A stretch of 64,000 nucleotides of DNA from Hyphomicrobiales bacterium. Its GTDB lineage: Bacteria; Pseudomonadota; Alphaproteobacteria; Rhizobiales; Xanthobacteraceae. How positions within the stretch are numbered: the first letter of the stretch is position 1; each line of letters opens with the position of its first letter. The stretch spans positions 62,001 through 126,000 of the forward strand of contig JAFKKN010000008.1 of assembly GCA_017305535.1 (NCBI GenBank), in the 5' to 3' direction. A program made the translations under genes and the position numbers. This document shows, in pieces, positions 16,524-26,402 of the stretch. Below the pieces are notes generated by a model that saw only the letters and a program-made list of their open reading frames with translations, did no database searches and was not told the DNA's origin.

Positions 16524-18311
16524 ATGGCATCCCGCCATGACGATCACCGCCGCCTCGGCGATTTCACCACCAACCCGCGCGTGCTCGTCATCGCAGCGGT
16601 TGCCGTCGTCGTCGCCATCGCCAGCGTGCTGGCCGGCATCGCGCTGCTCGACCTGATCCGGCTTGTGACGAATATCGCCTATTTCAGGCGCTTCTCATTT
16701 GCCGAGGCGGATCTGACGACGGCCCATCTCGGCGTTGCGACGGTGTTCATCCCGGTCGCCGGCGCGCTCATCGTCGGCCTGATGGCGCGGTTCGGCAGCG
16801 AGAAGATTCGCGGCCATGGCATTCCGGAGGCGATCGAGGCGATCCTGCTCGGCCGCTCGCGGCTCGACGCCAAGGTGGCCGTTCTGAAGCCGCTGTCGTC
16901 GGCGATCGCGATCGGCAGCGGCGGGCCGTTCGGCGCGGAAGGCCCGATCATCATGACCGGCGGCGCGATCGGCTCCCTGATCGCCCAGGCGCTGCCGGTG
17001 AGCGACAGCGAGCGCAAGACATTGCTGGTCGCGGGCGCGGCGGCCGGCATGACCACGGTATTCGGCACTCCGATCGCGGCGATCATGCTGGCGGTCGAGT
17101 TGCTGCTGTTCGAGTGGAGCCCGAGGAGCTTCATTCCCGTCGCTGTCGCCGCCATCGTCGCGGAGGTCGCGCGCACGGCGCTGCATATGCCGTCGCCGCT
17201 GTTTCCGTTCCATGGCGACGCCAACATCACGGCGCTCGGCCTCGGTGGCTGGATCGTGATCGGCATCGCCGCCGCGCTTCTGTCGAGCGCGCTCACGCAA
17301 CTGGTCTATGCGTGCGAAGACGGCTTTCTCAAACTGCCGATCCACTGGATGTGGTGGCCGATGATCGGCGGCGTCGTCATCGGCATCGGCGGCCTGATCG
17401 AGCCGAACGCCCTCGGCGTCGGCTATCACAACATCGCGCACATGCTTGACGGAGAGATCATCGCGAAGGCCGCGATCGTGCTGCTTGTCGTCAAGGCAAT
17501 CATTTGGGCTGTCGCGCTGGGATCGGGCACGTCCGGCGGCGTGCTCGCGCCGCTCCTGATCATGGGTGGCGCAATGGGCGCCGTGCTCTCCGGAATCCTG
17601 CCCGCGGCCTCGCCCGGTTTCTGGCCGTTGATCGCGATGGCCGCGACCATGGGCGGCACGATGCGCGCGCCGCTGACCGCCACTTTCTTTGCCGTCGAGT
17701 TGACGGGAAATACCCACGTCCTGGTGCCGCTGATCGCGGCCTGCGTGACGGCCCACACGGTGACGGTGCTGCTCATGAAACGCTCGATCCTCACCGAGAA
17801 GATCGCGCGGCGCGGCCACCATATCGCACGCGAATACCGTATCGATCCTTTTGCACTCAGCCGGGTTTCCGACGTGATGACCAGCAACGTGGAGACCGTT
17901 TCGGCATCCATGAGCCTGCACGAGGCGGCGCGTTTCCTGATGGCTCCGGAGCGCCGGCATCCGAGTTTTCCCGTCGTCGATGGCCATGGCAAGGTGCTCG
18001 GCATCGTCGATCCACCCTTGGTGATCCGCCTGCGGCGCGCGGGAAAGCATCGGAACACAAGCCTTGCCGAGCTTCTGTCATCCAGCCGCCCCAAGATCGC
18101 CTATCCCGACGAATACCTTGAGAGCGTCGCCGACCGGTTGACGGAAGCGAATGTCGCGCACCTGCCGGTTGTTTCGCGTCACGACCAGACGCTTGTCGGC
18201 TATCTTGGCTGGAAGGACCTGATGAGAGTCAAGATGAGGCTGCAAGAGGAAGAAGCCAGCCGGACGACATTCCTGCGACGCGGTCAGAAGCAACAGAAGC
18301 TCCTCAATTGA
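16524..18311 (+). CDS. ClC-type chloride channel/antiporter with C-terminal CBS pair
   Basis: 595 residues with about ten membrane helices and the ClC selectivity motifs: GHGIPEA near residue 94, GGPFGAEGPI near 133 with the gating glutamate kept in AEGP, and GTSGGVLAPLL. The C-terminal 150 residues contain two CBS domains (VSDVMTSNVETVSASMSLHE and the later ESVADRLTEANVAHLPVVS), which usually bind adenine nucleotides. It should move Cl- or related anions, possibly in exchange for H+. AGGA lies 9 bases before the ATG. It is divergent from marR. Confidence 0.93.
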   Translation: MASRHDDHRRLGDFTTNPRVLVIAAVAVVVAIASVLAGIALLDLIRLVTNIAYFRRFSFAEADLTTAHLGVATVFIPVAGALIVGLMARFGSEKIRGHGIPEAIEAILLGRSRLDAKVAVLKPLSSAIAIGSGGPFGAEGPIIMTGGAIGSLIAQALPVSDSERKTLLVAGAAAGMTTVFGTPIAAIMLAVELLLFEWSPRSFIPVAVAAIVAEVARTALHMPSPLFPFHGDANITALGLGGWIVIGIAAALLSSALTQLVYACEDGFLKLPIHWMWWPMIGGVVIGIGGLIEPNALGVGYHNIAHMLDGEIIAKAAIVLLVVKAIIWAVALGSGTSGGVLAPLLIMGGAMGAVLSGILPAASPGFWPLIAMAATMGGTMRAPLTATFFAVELTGNTHVLVPLIAACVTAHTVTVLLMKRSILTEKIARRGHHIAREYRIDPFALSRVSDVMTSNVETVSASMSLHEAARFLMAPERRHPSFPVVDGHGKVLGIVDPPLVIRLRRAGKHRNTSLAELLSSSRPKIAYPDEYLESVADRLTEANVAHLPVVSRHDQTLVGYLGWKDLMRVKMRLQEEEASRTTFLRRGQKQQKLLN

Positions 18312-18323
18312 CCTCGCCCAAGC

Positions 18324-18449
18324 CGTCATGCCCGGCCTTGTGCCGGGCATCCACGTCTTCACGGAGAGTCAGCAAGCAAGGCGTGGATGGCCGGGACATA
18401 GGCGAGCGAAGCGACGCCGTTCTTCGAACGGCTATGCCCGGCCATGACG
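18324..18449. repeat. CGTCATG-type palindromic repeat, copy 2 (composite)
   Basis: The ends are CGTCATGCCCGGCC and GGCCATGACG, with CATCCACGTCTT and GGCGTGGATG inside. It also carries the extra module GGCGAGCGAAGCGACGCCG followed by TTCTTCGAACGGCTATG. The same module appears in copies at 31033, 50960 and 56830, in either orientation. Confidence 0.8.
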
Positions 18450-18480
18450 AGTGGTTGGCACGATCCAAACGAAACAGCTC

Positions 18481-18517
18481 AAACAAAAACGGCGGCCGTT
18501 GCGGCCGCCGTTTTGTT
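18481..18517. terminator. Bidirectional terminator between the ClC gene and rpoD
   Basis: ACGGCGGCC (18489-18497), loop GTTGC, GGCCGCCGT (18503-18511). An A-rich tract precedes the stem and a T-rich tract follows it, so it can act on both strands. It sits between the convergent ClC gene (stop 18311) and rpoD (stop 18572). Confidence 0.85.
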
Positions 18518-18571
18518 TCGATGGGTTGCCGGATCAAGTCCGGCAATGACAGCCGATATTAGCTGTAGGAT

Positions 18572-20665
18572 TTAGTTATCCAGGAACGAGCGCAGCTTCC
18601 GCGACCTTGACGGGTGCTTCAGCTTCCGCAGCGCCTTGGCTTCGATCTGGCGGATGCGTTCGCGCGTCACCGAGAACTGCTGGCCGACTTCTTCCAGCGT
18701 GTGGTCGGTGTTCATGCCGATACCGAAGCGCATGCGCAGCACGCGCTCTTCACGAGGCGTCAGCGAGGCCAGAACGCGCGTCGTGGTTTCGCGCAGGTTG
18801 GACTGGATCGCGGCATCGATCGGCAGCACCGCGTTCTTGTCCTCGATGAAATCGCCGAGGTGCGAATCTTCCTCGTCGCCCACCGGGGTTTCGAGCGACA
18901 GCGGCTCCTTGGCGATCTTGAGAACTTTCCGAACCTTCTCCAGCGGCATGCCGAGCTTCTCGGCCAGCTCTTCCGGCGTCGGCTCGCGGCCGATCTCGTT
19001 GAGCATCTGGCGTGAGGTCCGCACGATCTTGTTGATGGTCTCGATCATGTGCACCGGAATGCGGATGGTGCGCGCCTGATCCGCGATCGAGCGCGTGATC
19101 GCCTGACGAATCCACCACGTCGCGTAGGTCGAGAACTTGTAGCCGCGGCGATATTCAAACTTATCGACCGCCTTCATCAGACCGATGTTGCCTTCCTGAA
19201 TCAGATCGAGGAATTGCAGGCCACGGTTGGTGTACTTCTTGGCGATGGAGATGACGAGACGCAGGTTGGCCTCGACCATTTCCTTCTTAGCCTGGCGCGC
19301 CTCGCGCTCGCCCTTCTGCACCGAATGCACGATCTTGCGGAATTCGCCGATCTCGAGGCCGGTCAGCGCCGCGAGCTGCTGAATCTCGCTACGCAGTTCC
19401 TTGATGCGATCCTTCTCGTGATGGACGAAATTCTTCCAGCCCTTGGCGGAGAGTTTCGACACGCGGTTGAGCCAGCGCGGATCAAGCTCGGAGCCCTGAT
19501 AATTGCGCAGGAAATCCTCGCGCGCGACGCCGTGGCTGTCGCCGAGCCGCAGCAGGCGGCCCTCGAACGAGACGAGACGCTTGTTGATGTCGTAAAGCTG
19601 CTCGACCAGTGAATCGATGCGGGCCTGATTGAGCCGCAGCGACTTCACCTCGACGATGATGTCGTCCTTCAGCTTCTTGTACTTGCGCTCCTGCGACGGC
19701 GAGAGCGTTTCGTTCTGAAGCTGGTTGGAAATGTCCTGCTCTTGCAGCTTGCGCAGTTTCTTCGACGCGTCGGCGATCTTGTCGAAGATCTCGACCACCT
19801 TCGGCTTGAGTTCGGCCTCGATGGCGGCGAGCGACATCTGGTTCTCGAACTCGTCGTCGTCCATATCGCCTTCGCCATTGGCGTCGGCTCCGCCTTCGCT
19901 GCCGCCGGCAGCGGGCGCGGGACGGAACGGAGTCGGCGACGGCGGCGCGGCGGGCGGCGCGACATGCGCGGGTGCAGCGGCGGAAACATCGCCACCTTCA
20001 CCTTCGCCGGTCGGCGCGGCGATCATGTTGTTCTTGGCATCCGGCCCGGCGTAGGTCGCTTCCAGATCGATGATATCGCGCAGGAAGATCTTGCCTTCGT
20101 TGAGTTCGTCGCGCCAGATGATGATAGCCTGGAAGGTCAGCGGGCTCTCGCACAGCCCGGCGATCATCGCTTCGCGGCCAGCCTCGATGCGCTTGGCGAT
20201 GGCGATTTCGCCCTCGCGCGACAGCAACTCCACCGTGCCCATCTCGCGCAGATACATGCGCACCGGATCATCGGTGCGCTCGCCCGGCTCGGACTTCTTG
20301 GTTTCGGTGACGGCCTTGGAGGTGACCTCGACCAGCTCGTTGTCGGTCTCCTCGGCGTCGTCGTCCTTGTTCTCTTCCTCGGTATCCTCGTCGGTTTCGG
20401 AGACGTTGATACCCATGTCGGAGAGCATCGCCATGATGTCTTCGATCTGTTCGGGCGAGGTCTGGTCTGACGGCAGCACTTCATTGAGCTGATCGAAGGT
20501 GACGAAGCCGCGCTTCTTCGCCTGCTTGATCATCTTCTTGACCGCCGCATCGGACAGGTCGAGCAAGGGGGACGGCGCGTCAGCGGTGTCCTTCTCCGGC
20601 GTCTCCGCCACCTTCTCGTCTTTTTCCTTGTCCTTGACTTGCAGCGTCTTTGCCTTGGTGGCCAT
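18572..20665 (-). CDS. rpoD: RNA polymerase primary sigma factor RpoD (sigma-70)
   Basis: This 697-residue housekeeping sigma factor directs RNA polymerase to most promoters. The N-terminal region 1.1 ([18 protein letters not shown]) is followed by a long acidic and Pro/Ala-rich non-conserved region usual in alphaproteobacteria. Region 1.2 is [20 protein letters not shown]. Region 2 contains [18 protein letters not shown], which opens the -10. Region 4.2 is [20 protein letters not shown], which reads the -35. It follows dnaG on the same strand after 245 bases without a gene. A bidirectional terminator lies 55 bases past the stop. Confidence 0.98.
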   Translation of the reverse strand: MATKAKTLQVKDKEKDEKVAETPEKDTADAPSPLLDLSDAAVKKMIKQAKKRGFVTFDQLNEVLPSDQTSPEQIEDIMAMLSDMGINVSETDEDTEEENKDDDAEETDNELVEVTSKAVTETKKSEPGERTDDPVRMYLREMGTVELLSREGEIAIAKRIEAGREAMIAGLCESPLTFQAIIIWRDELNEGKIFLRDIIDLEATYAGPDAKNNMIAAPTGEGEGGDVSAAAPAHVAPPAAPPSPTPFRPAPAAGGSEGGADANGEGDMDDDEFENQMSLAAIEAELKPKVVEIFDKIADASKKLRKLQEQDISNQLQNETLSPSQERKYKKLKDDIIVEVKSLRLNQARIDSLVEQLYDINKRLVSFEGRLLRLGDSHGVAREDFLRNYQGSELDPRWLNRVSKLSAKGWKNFVHHEKDRIKELRSEIQQLAALTGLEIGEFRKIVHSVQKGEREARQAKKEMVEANLRLVISIAKKYTNRGLQFLDLIQEGNIGLMKAVDKFEYRRGYKFSTYATWWIRQAITRSIADQARTIRIPVHMIETINKIVRTSRQMLNEIGREPTPEELAEKLGMPLEKVRKVLKIAKEPLSLETPVGDEEDSHLGDFIEDKNAVLPIDAAIQSNLRETTTRVLASLTPREERVLRMRFGIGMNTDHTLEEVGQQFSVTRERIRQIEAKALRKLKHPSRSRKLRSFLDN

Positions 20666-20910
20666 TCAATGCTCCTGAAACGCGCCTGCGCCGGGGCGAC
20701 GTCGCCCGCCCCAAAATCTTCCATCCAGACGCGGAAAAGGCGGCGCACCTCTCGCCACCCCCGCATCAGCTTTGCCGATTGTGAACTTTGGCCGGACCAT
20801 GCGCCAAAGCCGTTAAGTCTCGCTTAACCCTGTATTTGCAGCCAAATTCCCGTCTTGGCGAGTCTTTTCGCGGTTCCTCCGCATCACGCCCGCCGGTCGT
20901 CAATATCTCG

Positions 20911-22932
20911 TTACGTCGTCGTCCGGATGCGGCCCGAGGATTCGCCGAAGCCCTCGATCAGCGCTTCGGTGCCCTCCACCGATTCCAGCCGGGCACTGAC
21001 GTCCTTCAGCCAGGCAAAATTCGCGTCGGTCTGGGCCTCGCTCAGCGCCAACTCGGCATCCTTCAATTCCCTAAGTAAGGAGTGCTCCTTGCGATGCAAG
21101 GTAACCAATTGATGCCATGTCGAAAGAACATCCTCCTCGGCGGCCTCCGGCTCGGCGCCCCAGACGCTGCGGGTCGTCAGCGCGTTCTCAACCGATTGAA
21201 TTTGCTTTGAATATCCGGATTTCTCCAGCCAGGCCCGGAGCCGGGCACTATCCGCCGCCGGCTCCTCGGCGTGACTGTCGTCGGCAAACGAGCCGATGAT
21301 CCCGGCGCGCAGGCGGTGCGCATCCGGGTGGGCGAACTCCAGCGCCGCCACCTGCTCGAGGCGGTCATGGAGCAGCCAGGGGTGGTTGAGCAGGCATTGC
21401 AGGATCAAGGCCTCGCGCCGCGACAGGGCGCTGCGCTGGCCGCGCATGATCGGGCTGTTGGCGAGGTGCGGACTGGCCACCTGATAAGGGCCACGGCCGA
21501 GGCCGGGAGCTGTCCCATTCCCCTGTGGACGGCGGGCCGGCCCGCCCGACCGCGCGGCTCCTCCGAAGGAAAATCCGCCCGCGCGCGCCCCGCCTGATTC
21601 GCGCCCTCGGCCCGCGCCGCCATACCCGCCGCGTCCATAACCGCCACCTGCGCCAAAACCAGCAGGCGCGAACGCCAGCCGCAGCCGCTCGGCGAGGTCC
21701 TGCCGATAATAGCGACGGACCACCTCGTTGCGGATGCCGCTGGTCAATTCGCCGATGCGGGCTTCCAGCGCCGCGCGGCGCTCGGGCGTGGCGAAGTTGC
21801 CGCCGGTGACCTCACGCGACCAGATCACCTCGACGAGGCCGCGTGCCGCGCCGATCACTTCCTCGACCGCGCCACGGCCGCCGGAACGCGCCAGATCGTC
21901 GGGGTCCTGTCCCTCCGGCAGCATGGCGAAGCGCAGGCTCTTGCCGGGCTCGAGATGTGGCAACGCCAGATCGGCGGCGCGCCACGCCGCCTTTTGCCCG
22001 GCGCGGTCGCCGTCAAAGCACAGGATCGGCTCGTCGACCATCTTCCACAACAGGCCAAGCTGATCCTCGGTCAGCGCGGTGCCGAGCGGCGCGACCGCAC
22101 CGGGAAAACCGGCACCGACCATGGCGATGACATCAACGTAACCCTCGACCACCACCACCGGCGCGCCGTCATGCGCGGCCTTGCGCGCGGCGGCGCCGTT
22201 GTAGAGGTTGGAGCCCTTGTGAAACAGCGGCGTTTCCGGCGAGTTCAGGTACTTCGCCGGGACGTTCTTCTCCAGCGCACGGCCGCCGAAGGCGATGATG
22301 CGTCCGCGCAGATCGGTGATCGGAAACATCACGCGATCGCGGAAGCGATCGTAGGGCACCGGAATGTCGTCGCCGCCGATCAGAAGCCCGGCCTCGACCA
22401 TGTCGCCGACCGGCACGCCCTGCGCGCCGAGATATTCCTTCAACGCGAAGCGCTCACCCGGCGCGTAGCCAAGACGAAACTGCAATTGCGTCTGCGACGT
22501 CAATCCGCGATCCGCGAGATAGCCGCGCGCTTTCGCGCCGCCGCGCGATGCCAGGGTCTCGGTGAAGAACTTCGCCGCCAGTTCCATGACGTCGTAGAGC
22601 GACTTGCGGCGCTGCTCGTGGCGCGCCGCGTCCGGCGTCGCCGCTGGAACTGGCAGGCCGGCGATATTGGCGCAGCGCTCCACCGCCTCGACGAAGGTCA
22701 GCCCTTCGGTCTCCATCAGAAAATCGAAGATGTTGCCGTGCTTGCCGGTGGAGAAGTCGTGATAAAATTGCTTCTGGTCGTTCACCGTGAAGGACGGCGT
22801 TTTTTCCTGCTGGAACGGCGACAGCCCCTTCCACTCCCGCCCCGCCTTCTTCAACTTGACGCGCTTGCCCACGACTTCCGACACCGGAAGCCGCGCACGC
22901 AGCTCTTCAAGGAATTGCGGGGTGAAACGCAT
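20911..22932 (-). CDS. dnaG: DNA primase DnaG, zinc ligands absent
   Basis: This 673-residue protein makes RNA primers at the replication fork. The N-terminal domain aligns with the CHC2 zinc module: GLSPFQQEKTPSFTVN, then FYHDFSTGKHGN. The four E. coli zinc ligands (Cys, His, Cys, Cys) are Ser, Gln, Asp and Thr here, so metal is unlikely to bind. The TOPRIM catalytic motifs are intact (VVVEGYVDVIAM and CFDGDRAGQKAA). A Gly/Arg-rich linker (GAGGGYGRGGYGG) precedes the C-terminal DnaB-binding part. It is divergent from the isochorismatase-like gene and upstream of rpoD. Confidence 0.96.
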   Translation of the reverse strand: MRFTPQFLEELRARLPVSEVVGKRVKLKKAGREWKGLSPFQQEKTPSFTVNDQKQFYHDFSTGKHGNIFDFLMETEGLTFVEAVERCANIAGLPVPAATPDAARHEQRRKSLYDVMELAAKFFTETLASRGGAKARGYLADRGLTSQTQLQFRLGYAPGERFALKEYLGAQGVPVGDMVEAGLLIGGDDIPVPYDRFRDRVMFPITDLRGRIIAFGGRALEKNVPAKYLNSPETPLFHKGSNLYNGAAARKAAHDGAPVVVVEGYVDVIAMVGAGFPGAVAPLGTALTEDQLGLLWKMVDEPILCFDGDRAGQKAAWRAADLALPHLEPGKSLRFAMLPEGQDPDDLARSGGRGAVEEVIGAARGLVEVIWSREVTGGNFATPERRAALEARIGELTSGIRNEVVRRYYRQDLAERLRLAFAPAGFGAGGGYGRGGYGGAGRGRESGGARAGGFSFGGAARSGGPARRPQGNGTAPGLGRGPYQVASPHLANSPIMRGQRSALSRREALILQCLLNHPWLLHDRLEQVAALEFAHPDAHRLRAGIIGSFADDSHAEEPAADSARLRAWLEKSGYSKQIQSVENALTTRSVWGAEPEAAEEDVLSTWHQLVTLHRKEHSLLRELKDAELALSEAQTDANFAWLKDVSARLESVEGTEALIEGFGESSGRIRTTT

Positions 22933-23083
22933 TTTTGCCGATAAACCTTCGCCAACCGGCCATCAATATAGGGGCGGCGCACCGCTGACCCAAGCCGCGC
23001 CGGATTGTCCCGGCTATCCACAGGGCCTATGTAAGGTCACCGGTCGAGTTCCAGCAAATTTTTCACCCGCCTGAAAGCAATCC

Positions 23084-23701
23084 ATGGCCCCTGCCCCGAA
23101 ATCGCTGTTGCAGATCGCCGGCGCGCCGCTCAATCCGAGCCCGCTCAACGCTTCCGTGCTGGTGATCATCGACGCGCAGCTCGAATACGTCAAAGGCGGC
23201 CTGCCGCTGCAAGGCGTCGACGCGGCGATCCGCGAGGCGGCACTGCTGCTGGCGGTGGCGCGCAAGATCGCGATGCCAGTGTTTCATATCGTGCAGCACG
23301 CGCCCGCCGGGCGACCGCTGTTCGCCGAGGACGGACCTTACGCGGCCATCGTGCCGCAACTGAACCCTGCCGCCGGCGAGATCGTGCTGCGCAAGACGCT
23401 GCCGAATGCCTTCGCCGGCACCGACCTCAACGACCTGATCAAGAGCACCGGCAAGAGCGAGATCATCTTCGCCGGTTTCATGACGCATATGTGCGTCTCC
23501 GCCAGCGCCCGCGCCGCGCTCGACCTGAAATACCGCTCCACCGTCGTCGCCAACGCCACCGCGACGCGCGACCTGCCCGATCCGCTCGGCGGCATGATCC
23601 CGGCCAGCGTCGTGCATCGCACTGCGCTCTCCGAACTCGCCGACCGCTTCGCCATCGTGGTGAAGGACACCGCAGCCCTGCTGCCGCAGCAGACCGCCTG
23701 A
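23084..23701 (+). CDS. Isochorismatase-family cysteine hydrolase
   Basis: A 205-residue protein with the family catalytic triad: Asp30 (VLVIIDAQ), Lys104 (VLRKTLPNAF) and Cys137 (GFMTHMCVSASA). The cis-peptide region before the cysteine is also typical. Members hydrolyse isochorismate, nicotinamide, carbamates or ureido compounds, and the substrate here is unknown. The downstream N-formylglutamate amidohydrolase-like gene begins 14 bases after the stop, so the two form an operon and may act on related amide substrates. That link is inference. Confidence 0.9.
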   Translation: MAPAPKSLLQIAGAPLNPSPLNASVLVIIDAQLEYVKGGLPLQGVDAAIREAALLLAVARKIAMPVFHIVQHAPAGRPLFAEDGPYAAIVPQLNPAAGEIVLRKTLPNAFAGTDLNDLIKSTGKSEIIFAGFMTHMCVSASARAALDLKYRSTVVANATATRDLPDPLGGMIPASVVHRTALSELADRFAIVVKDTAALLPQQTA

Positions 23702-23714
23702 GCAAGAGACCGTC

Positions 23715-24500
23715 TTGGACCTCACGTCACCATCAACGCCCCTGCTCGCCGCCGACGAACCTGCGCCTGTCATCGTGCGCAACGCCGGCGGCGCCTCGCC
23801 GTTTTTCCTCACTTGCGATCACTACGGACGCATGATCCCGCGCGCGCTGGGCGATCTCGGCATCGACGAGCACGAACGCCGGCGCCATATCGCCTGGGAC
23901 ATCGGTATCGCCGGCGTCGCGGAAGCGGTGTCGGACGCACTCGGTGCGCACCTGATCGCGCAGCGCTATTCACGGCTCGTCATCGACTGCAACCGGCCGC
24001 TGTCTGCCGTGACTTCAATTCCGCCGATCAGCGAAGCGACGACCATTCCCGGCAATCAGGGCCTCACGCAGCAAGCGGCGCTTGAGCGCCAGCAGCGCAT
24101 CTTCGCGCCATATCATCGCGCCATCACCGAGGCGCTGGATCGCCGCGCACAGCCACAACGACCAACCATCCTCGTTTCGCTGCACAGCTTCACGCCGATC
24201 TATGCCGGCGTGGCGCGACCTTGGCACATCGGCATGCTCTACAATCGCGATCATCGCCTGCCGCACCTGATGCTGCGCGAACTGCGGGCCGAACCCGCGC
24301 TGGTGGTCGGCGACAACCAGCCTTATGCCGTCAGCGACACCACCGACTACACCATCCCGGTGCATGGCGAGAAACGCGGCTTGATCAACACCGGCATCGA
24401 GATCCGTCAGGACTTGATCACCGACGAGAGCGGCCAGCGCGAATGGGCCGAGCGGCTTGCGCGCATCCTGCGAAAGCTGGAGCCAGAATTGCTGGCCTGA
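23715..24500 (+). CDS. N-formylglutamate amidohydrolase family protein
   Basis: 261 residues beginning with a TTG codon. Family motifs are FFLTCDHYGRMIP, WDIGIAGVAEAVS, RYSRLVIDCNRP and ILVSLHSFTP, which carry the predicted metal-binding and catalytic residues. The HutG/N-formylglutamate deformylase family hydrolyses N-formyl amino acids. Many members outside histidine pathways have unknown substrates, and no hut genes are present here. No ATG is available near the start. It is co-directional with the isochorismatase-like gene, separated by 13 bases. Confidence 0.87.
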   Translation: MDLTSPSTPLLAADEPAPVIVRNAGGASPFFLTCDHYGRMIPRALGDLGIDEHERRRHIAWDIGIAGVAEAVSDALGAHLIAQRYSRLVIDCNRPLSAVTSIPPISEATTIPGNQGLTQQAALERQQRIFAPYHRAITEALDRRAQPQRPTILVSLHSFTPIYAGVARPWHIGMLYNRDHRLPHLMLRELRAEPALVVGDNQPYAVSDTTDYTIPVHGEKRGLINTGIEIRQDLITDESGQREWAERLARILRKLEPELLA

Positions 24501-24515
24501 TACAGGGTCGCAAAC

Positions 24516-25481
24516 CTATCCGCGCGTCGCGATGAAGGCGGCGAGTGCCCAAATACCCGCAACGGAAATCCAGATCACCCACAGTCCCTGCGCCCGTGGC
24601 CGCAATACCGACTCGGCCGGATTCGCGGGATTGACGTGGACATCAACGGCCTGACCGTCGCTGTAAGGCTTCATCCAGCGGCGCGCGGCGCCGCGCGAGG
24701 AAGACGACATCTCACTGCCCGGCGAAACGACGGTGCCGGTATAGTTCACGCCGTTGAACGCATAAGCGTAACTCGTCTCGCCCTTGTACATCATCGACCC
24801 GCGGCGCCCGTCGTCCGATGCCGCGCGAAACTCCTCAAGGCTGGAGGTGACGATGCGGCCTTTCGCGACCGGCCAGCCCTTCGCCAGATTGGCCTGACGC
24901 TGGATCGCCCAGCCGATCAGCCCCGCCACCGCACCGAAGGCGATCAACGCCACCACCATCGGCGCATGAGCGACACGCGTCGACGCGAACTCCGACAGCT
25001 TGTTGAAGCCAATCGCCCCGCCGAACACCAGCGCAACCGAGATTCCCACCATCCACGCAAGGCAGCCCCAGATGCCTTTTGGCATGTCCCGCTCCAGCAC
25101 CGCCTCGTTGCGGCGCCGCGGGTGGTAATAGACCGTGACCTCCTTGCCAACCGGATAGCGCGCCAGCGTTTCCGCGACTTCGAAATTGCCGAGATCTTCA
25201 CCGAGACTGACGCGGTTGTTGCGATAAGTCTTCCCGGCCACGACGTATGCGTAGACGACGTTGGCGAAGTTGCGCTTCTCATAGCGATCGTCGGCTTCGC
25301 CGTCGCTGTCCATCACTTTGACTTTCCGCACCTCCGTCCCGGATTGCACCACCCGGCCCTGCACGCTGGGCCAGCGGCTCGCGGCGCGGACCTCGACATA
25401 CTTGTAGATCGCGGCGAACACGATGAGCCCCGCCGGGGCCAGGAACATCGCGTAAACAATCCAGGGAATATCGGGCAGCAT
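24516..25481 (-). CDS. DUF3592 domain membrane protein (duplicated domain)
   Basis: 321 residues with three membrane helices (AMFLAPAGLIVFAAI, AWMVGISVALVFGG with MVVALIAFGAVAGLIGW, and VIWISVAGIWALAAF). Two DUF3592-type extracytoplasmic segments are visible. The first runs WPSVQGRVVQS to VGKEVTVYYHPRRRNEAVLE and the second WPVAKGRIVTS to GQAVDVHVNPANPAESVL. The repeat of this pattern shows an internal duplication. The function of the family is unknown. It is convergent with the amidohydrolase-like gene. Confidence 0.85.
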   Translation of the reverse strand: MLPDIPWIVYAMFLAPAGLIVFAAIYKYVEVRAASRWPSVQGRVVQSGTEVRKVKVMDSDGEADDRYEKRNFANVVYAYVVAGKTYRNNRVSLGEDLGNFEVAETLARYPVGKEVTVYYHPRRRNEAVLERDMPKGIWGCLAWMVGISVALVFGGAIGFNKLSEFASTRVAHAPMVVALIAFGAVAGLIGWAIQRQANLAKGWPVAKGRIVTSSLEEFRAASDDGRRGSMMYKGETSYAYAFNGVNYTGTVVSPGSEMSSSSRGAARRWMKPYSDGQAVDVHVNPANPAESVLRPRAQGLWVIWISVAGIWALAAFIATRG

Positions 25482-25562
25482 GGAGGTCTCACGGCGGAAG
25501 GTCTTCCGGTGAGACTCCGCAACCGCGCCGCCGGTTCACAGCAAAGCGAGGATGATCCGACG

Positions 25563-26180
25563 TCAGCGCGCCCGGGTCAGCGCCAGCCAGACGCCGCCGC
25601 CGATCATGCACAGCCCTGACAGACGCGAGACCAGCCGCGTGCGACGCGTCGACAGCAGCGTCCGCGCCCGGCCCGCCAAGAGCGCGTAGATCGCGTCCGT
25701 CGCGCCCGCGATCACCATGAAGGTGACGCCGAGCAGGATCACCTGCGGAAAGTGCGGCTTGTCCAGATCAACGAATTGCGGAATGAACGCGCCGAAGAAG
25801 ATCAGCATCTTCGGATTGCTCAAGAGCACCACCAGCCCTTGCAGGAAGAACCCGCCCTTCGGCGGCGGCGGCGCATCGCCCTTCGTGACGTCGAGGCCCG
25901 GTGAACGCACCATCTTGAGGCCGATCCACACCAGATAGGCGGCGCCGGCGAAGCGCACCCAATCGAACCAGTAGCCCATCGTCGCCATCATCGAGGTCAG
26001 TCCGACCGCGACGATGCCGATCGAGATCGCAAGCCCGACTTGCGCGCCGGCGATGTTGATCAGCGCCGCCCGCGTGCCATGGCGCAGACCATTGGCGACC
26101 AGCAGCGTCACGATCGGCCCGGGCACGATGGCCAGCACGAGGCAGGCGGCCACGAAGGCAAGATAGAGTTGCAGGGACAT
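25563..26180 (-). CDS. LysE/RhtB family amino-acid exporter
   Basis: A 205-residue inner-membrane protein with about six helices. The N-terminal motif LAIVPGPIVTLLVANGLRHG is the LysE/RhtB signature. Further typical segments are GAAYLVWIGLKMVRSP and GLVVLLSNPKMLIFFGAF. The start is MSLQLYLAFV at 26180; the longer frame upstream is random. These proteins export amino acids such as homoserine, threonine or lysine, but the substrate cannot be told. It is divergent from a Pro/Ala-rich membrane-anchored protein. Confidence 0.92.
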   Translation of the reverse strand: MSLQLYLAFVAACLVLAIVPGPIVTLLVANGLRHGTRAALINIAGAQVGLAISIGIVAVGLTSMMATMGYWFDWVRFAGAAYLVWIGLKMVRSPGLDVTKGDAPPPPKGGFFLQGLVVLLSNPKMLIFFGAFIPQFVDLDKPHFPQVILLGVTFMVIAGATDAIYALLAGRARTLLSTRRTRLVSRLSGLCMIGGGVWLALTRAR

Positions 26181-26402
26181 GAGTGTCGTCCGAAGGCGTT
26201 TGATGACGACGACTATGCACGGGAACGATGGCGAAGTCTCCTCTCCCTTGCGGAGACCATGTTCCGTCAAGACCGGTTCCTCCGCCCCATCCTTTTCACG
26301 GTCCCGCCTTCCTGTTGTCAAAGCGCGAATGCATCCATCTTCCCGCATGCGCAGCGATCGGACTCTTCGCGCGCATCGCATCCGCATGACCACGGAGCGA
26401 CG

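Noticed and set aside
16695-18050. 451-residue minus-strand frame opposite the ClC gene
   Set aside because: Arg/His/Asp-rich composition with no motif, while the plus strand has clear ClC and CBS motifs.
15580-18449. Possible CRISPR array in the repeat cluster
   Set aside because: The repeats are few, palindromic, unequally spaced and from different families. There are no spacers of equal length and no cas genes.
21955-22944. 329-residue plus-strand frame opposite dnaG
   Set aside because: No domain or signal; dnaG on the other strand is unambiguous.
26040-26402. N-terminal extension of the Pro/Ala-rich membrane protein
   Set aside because: It overlaps the lysE gene on the other strand and has random composition. 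ATG 26403 is the likely start.
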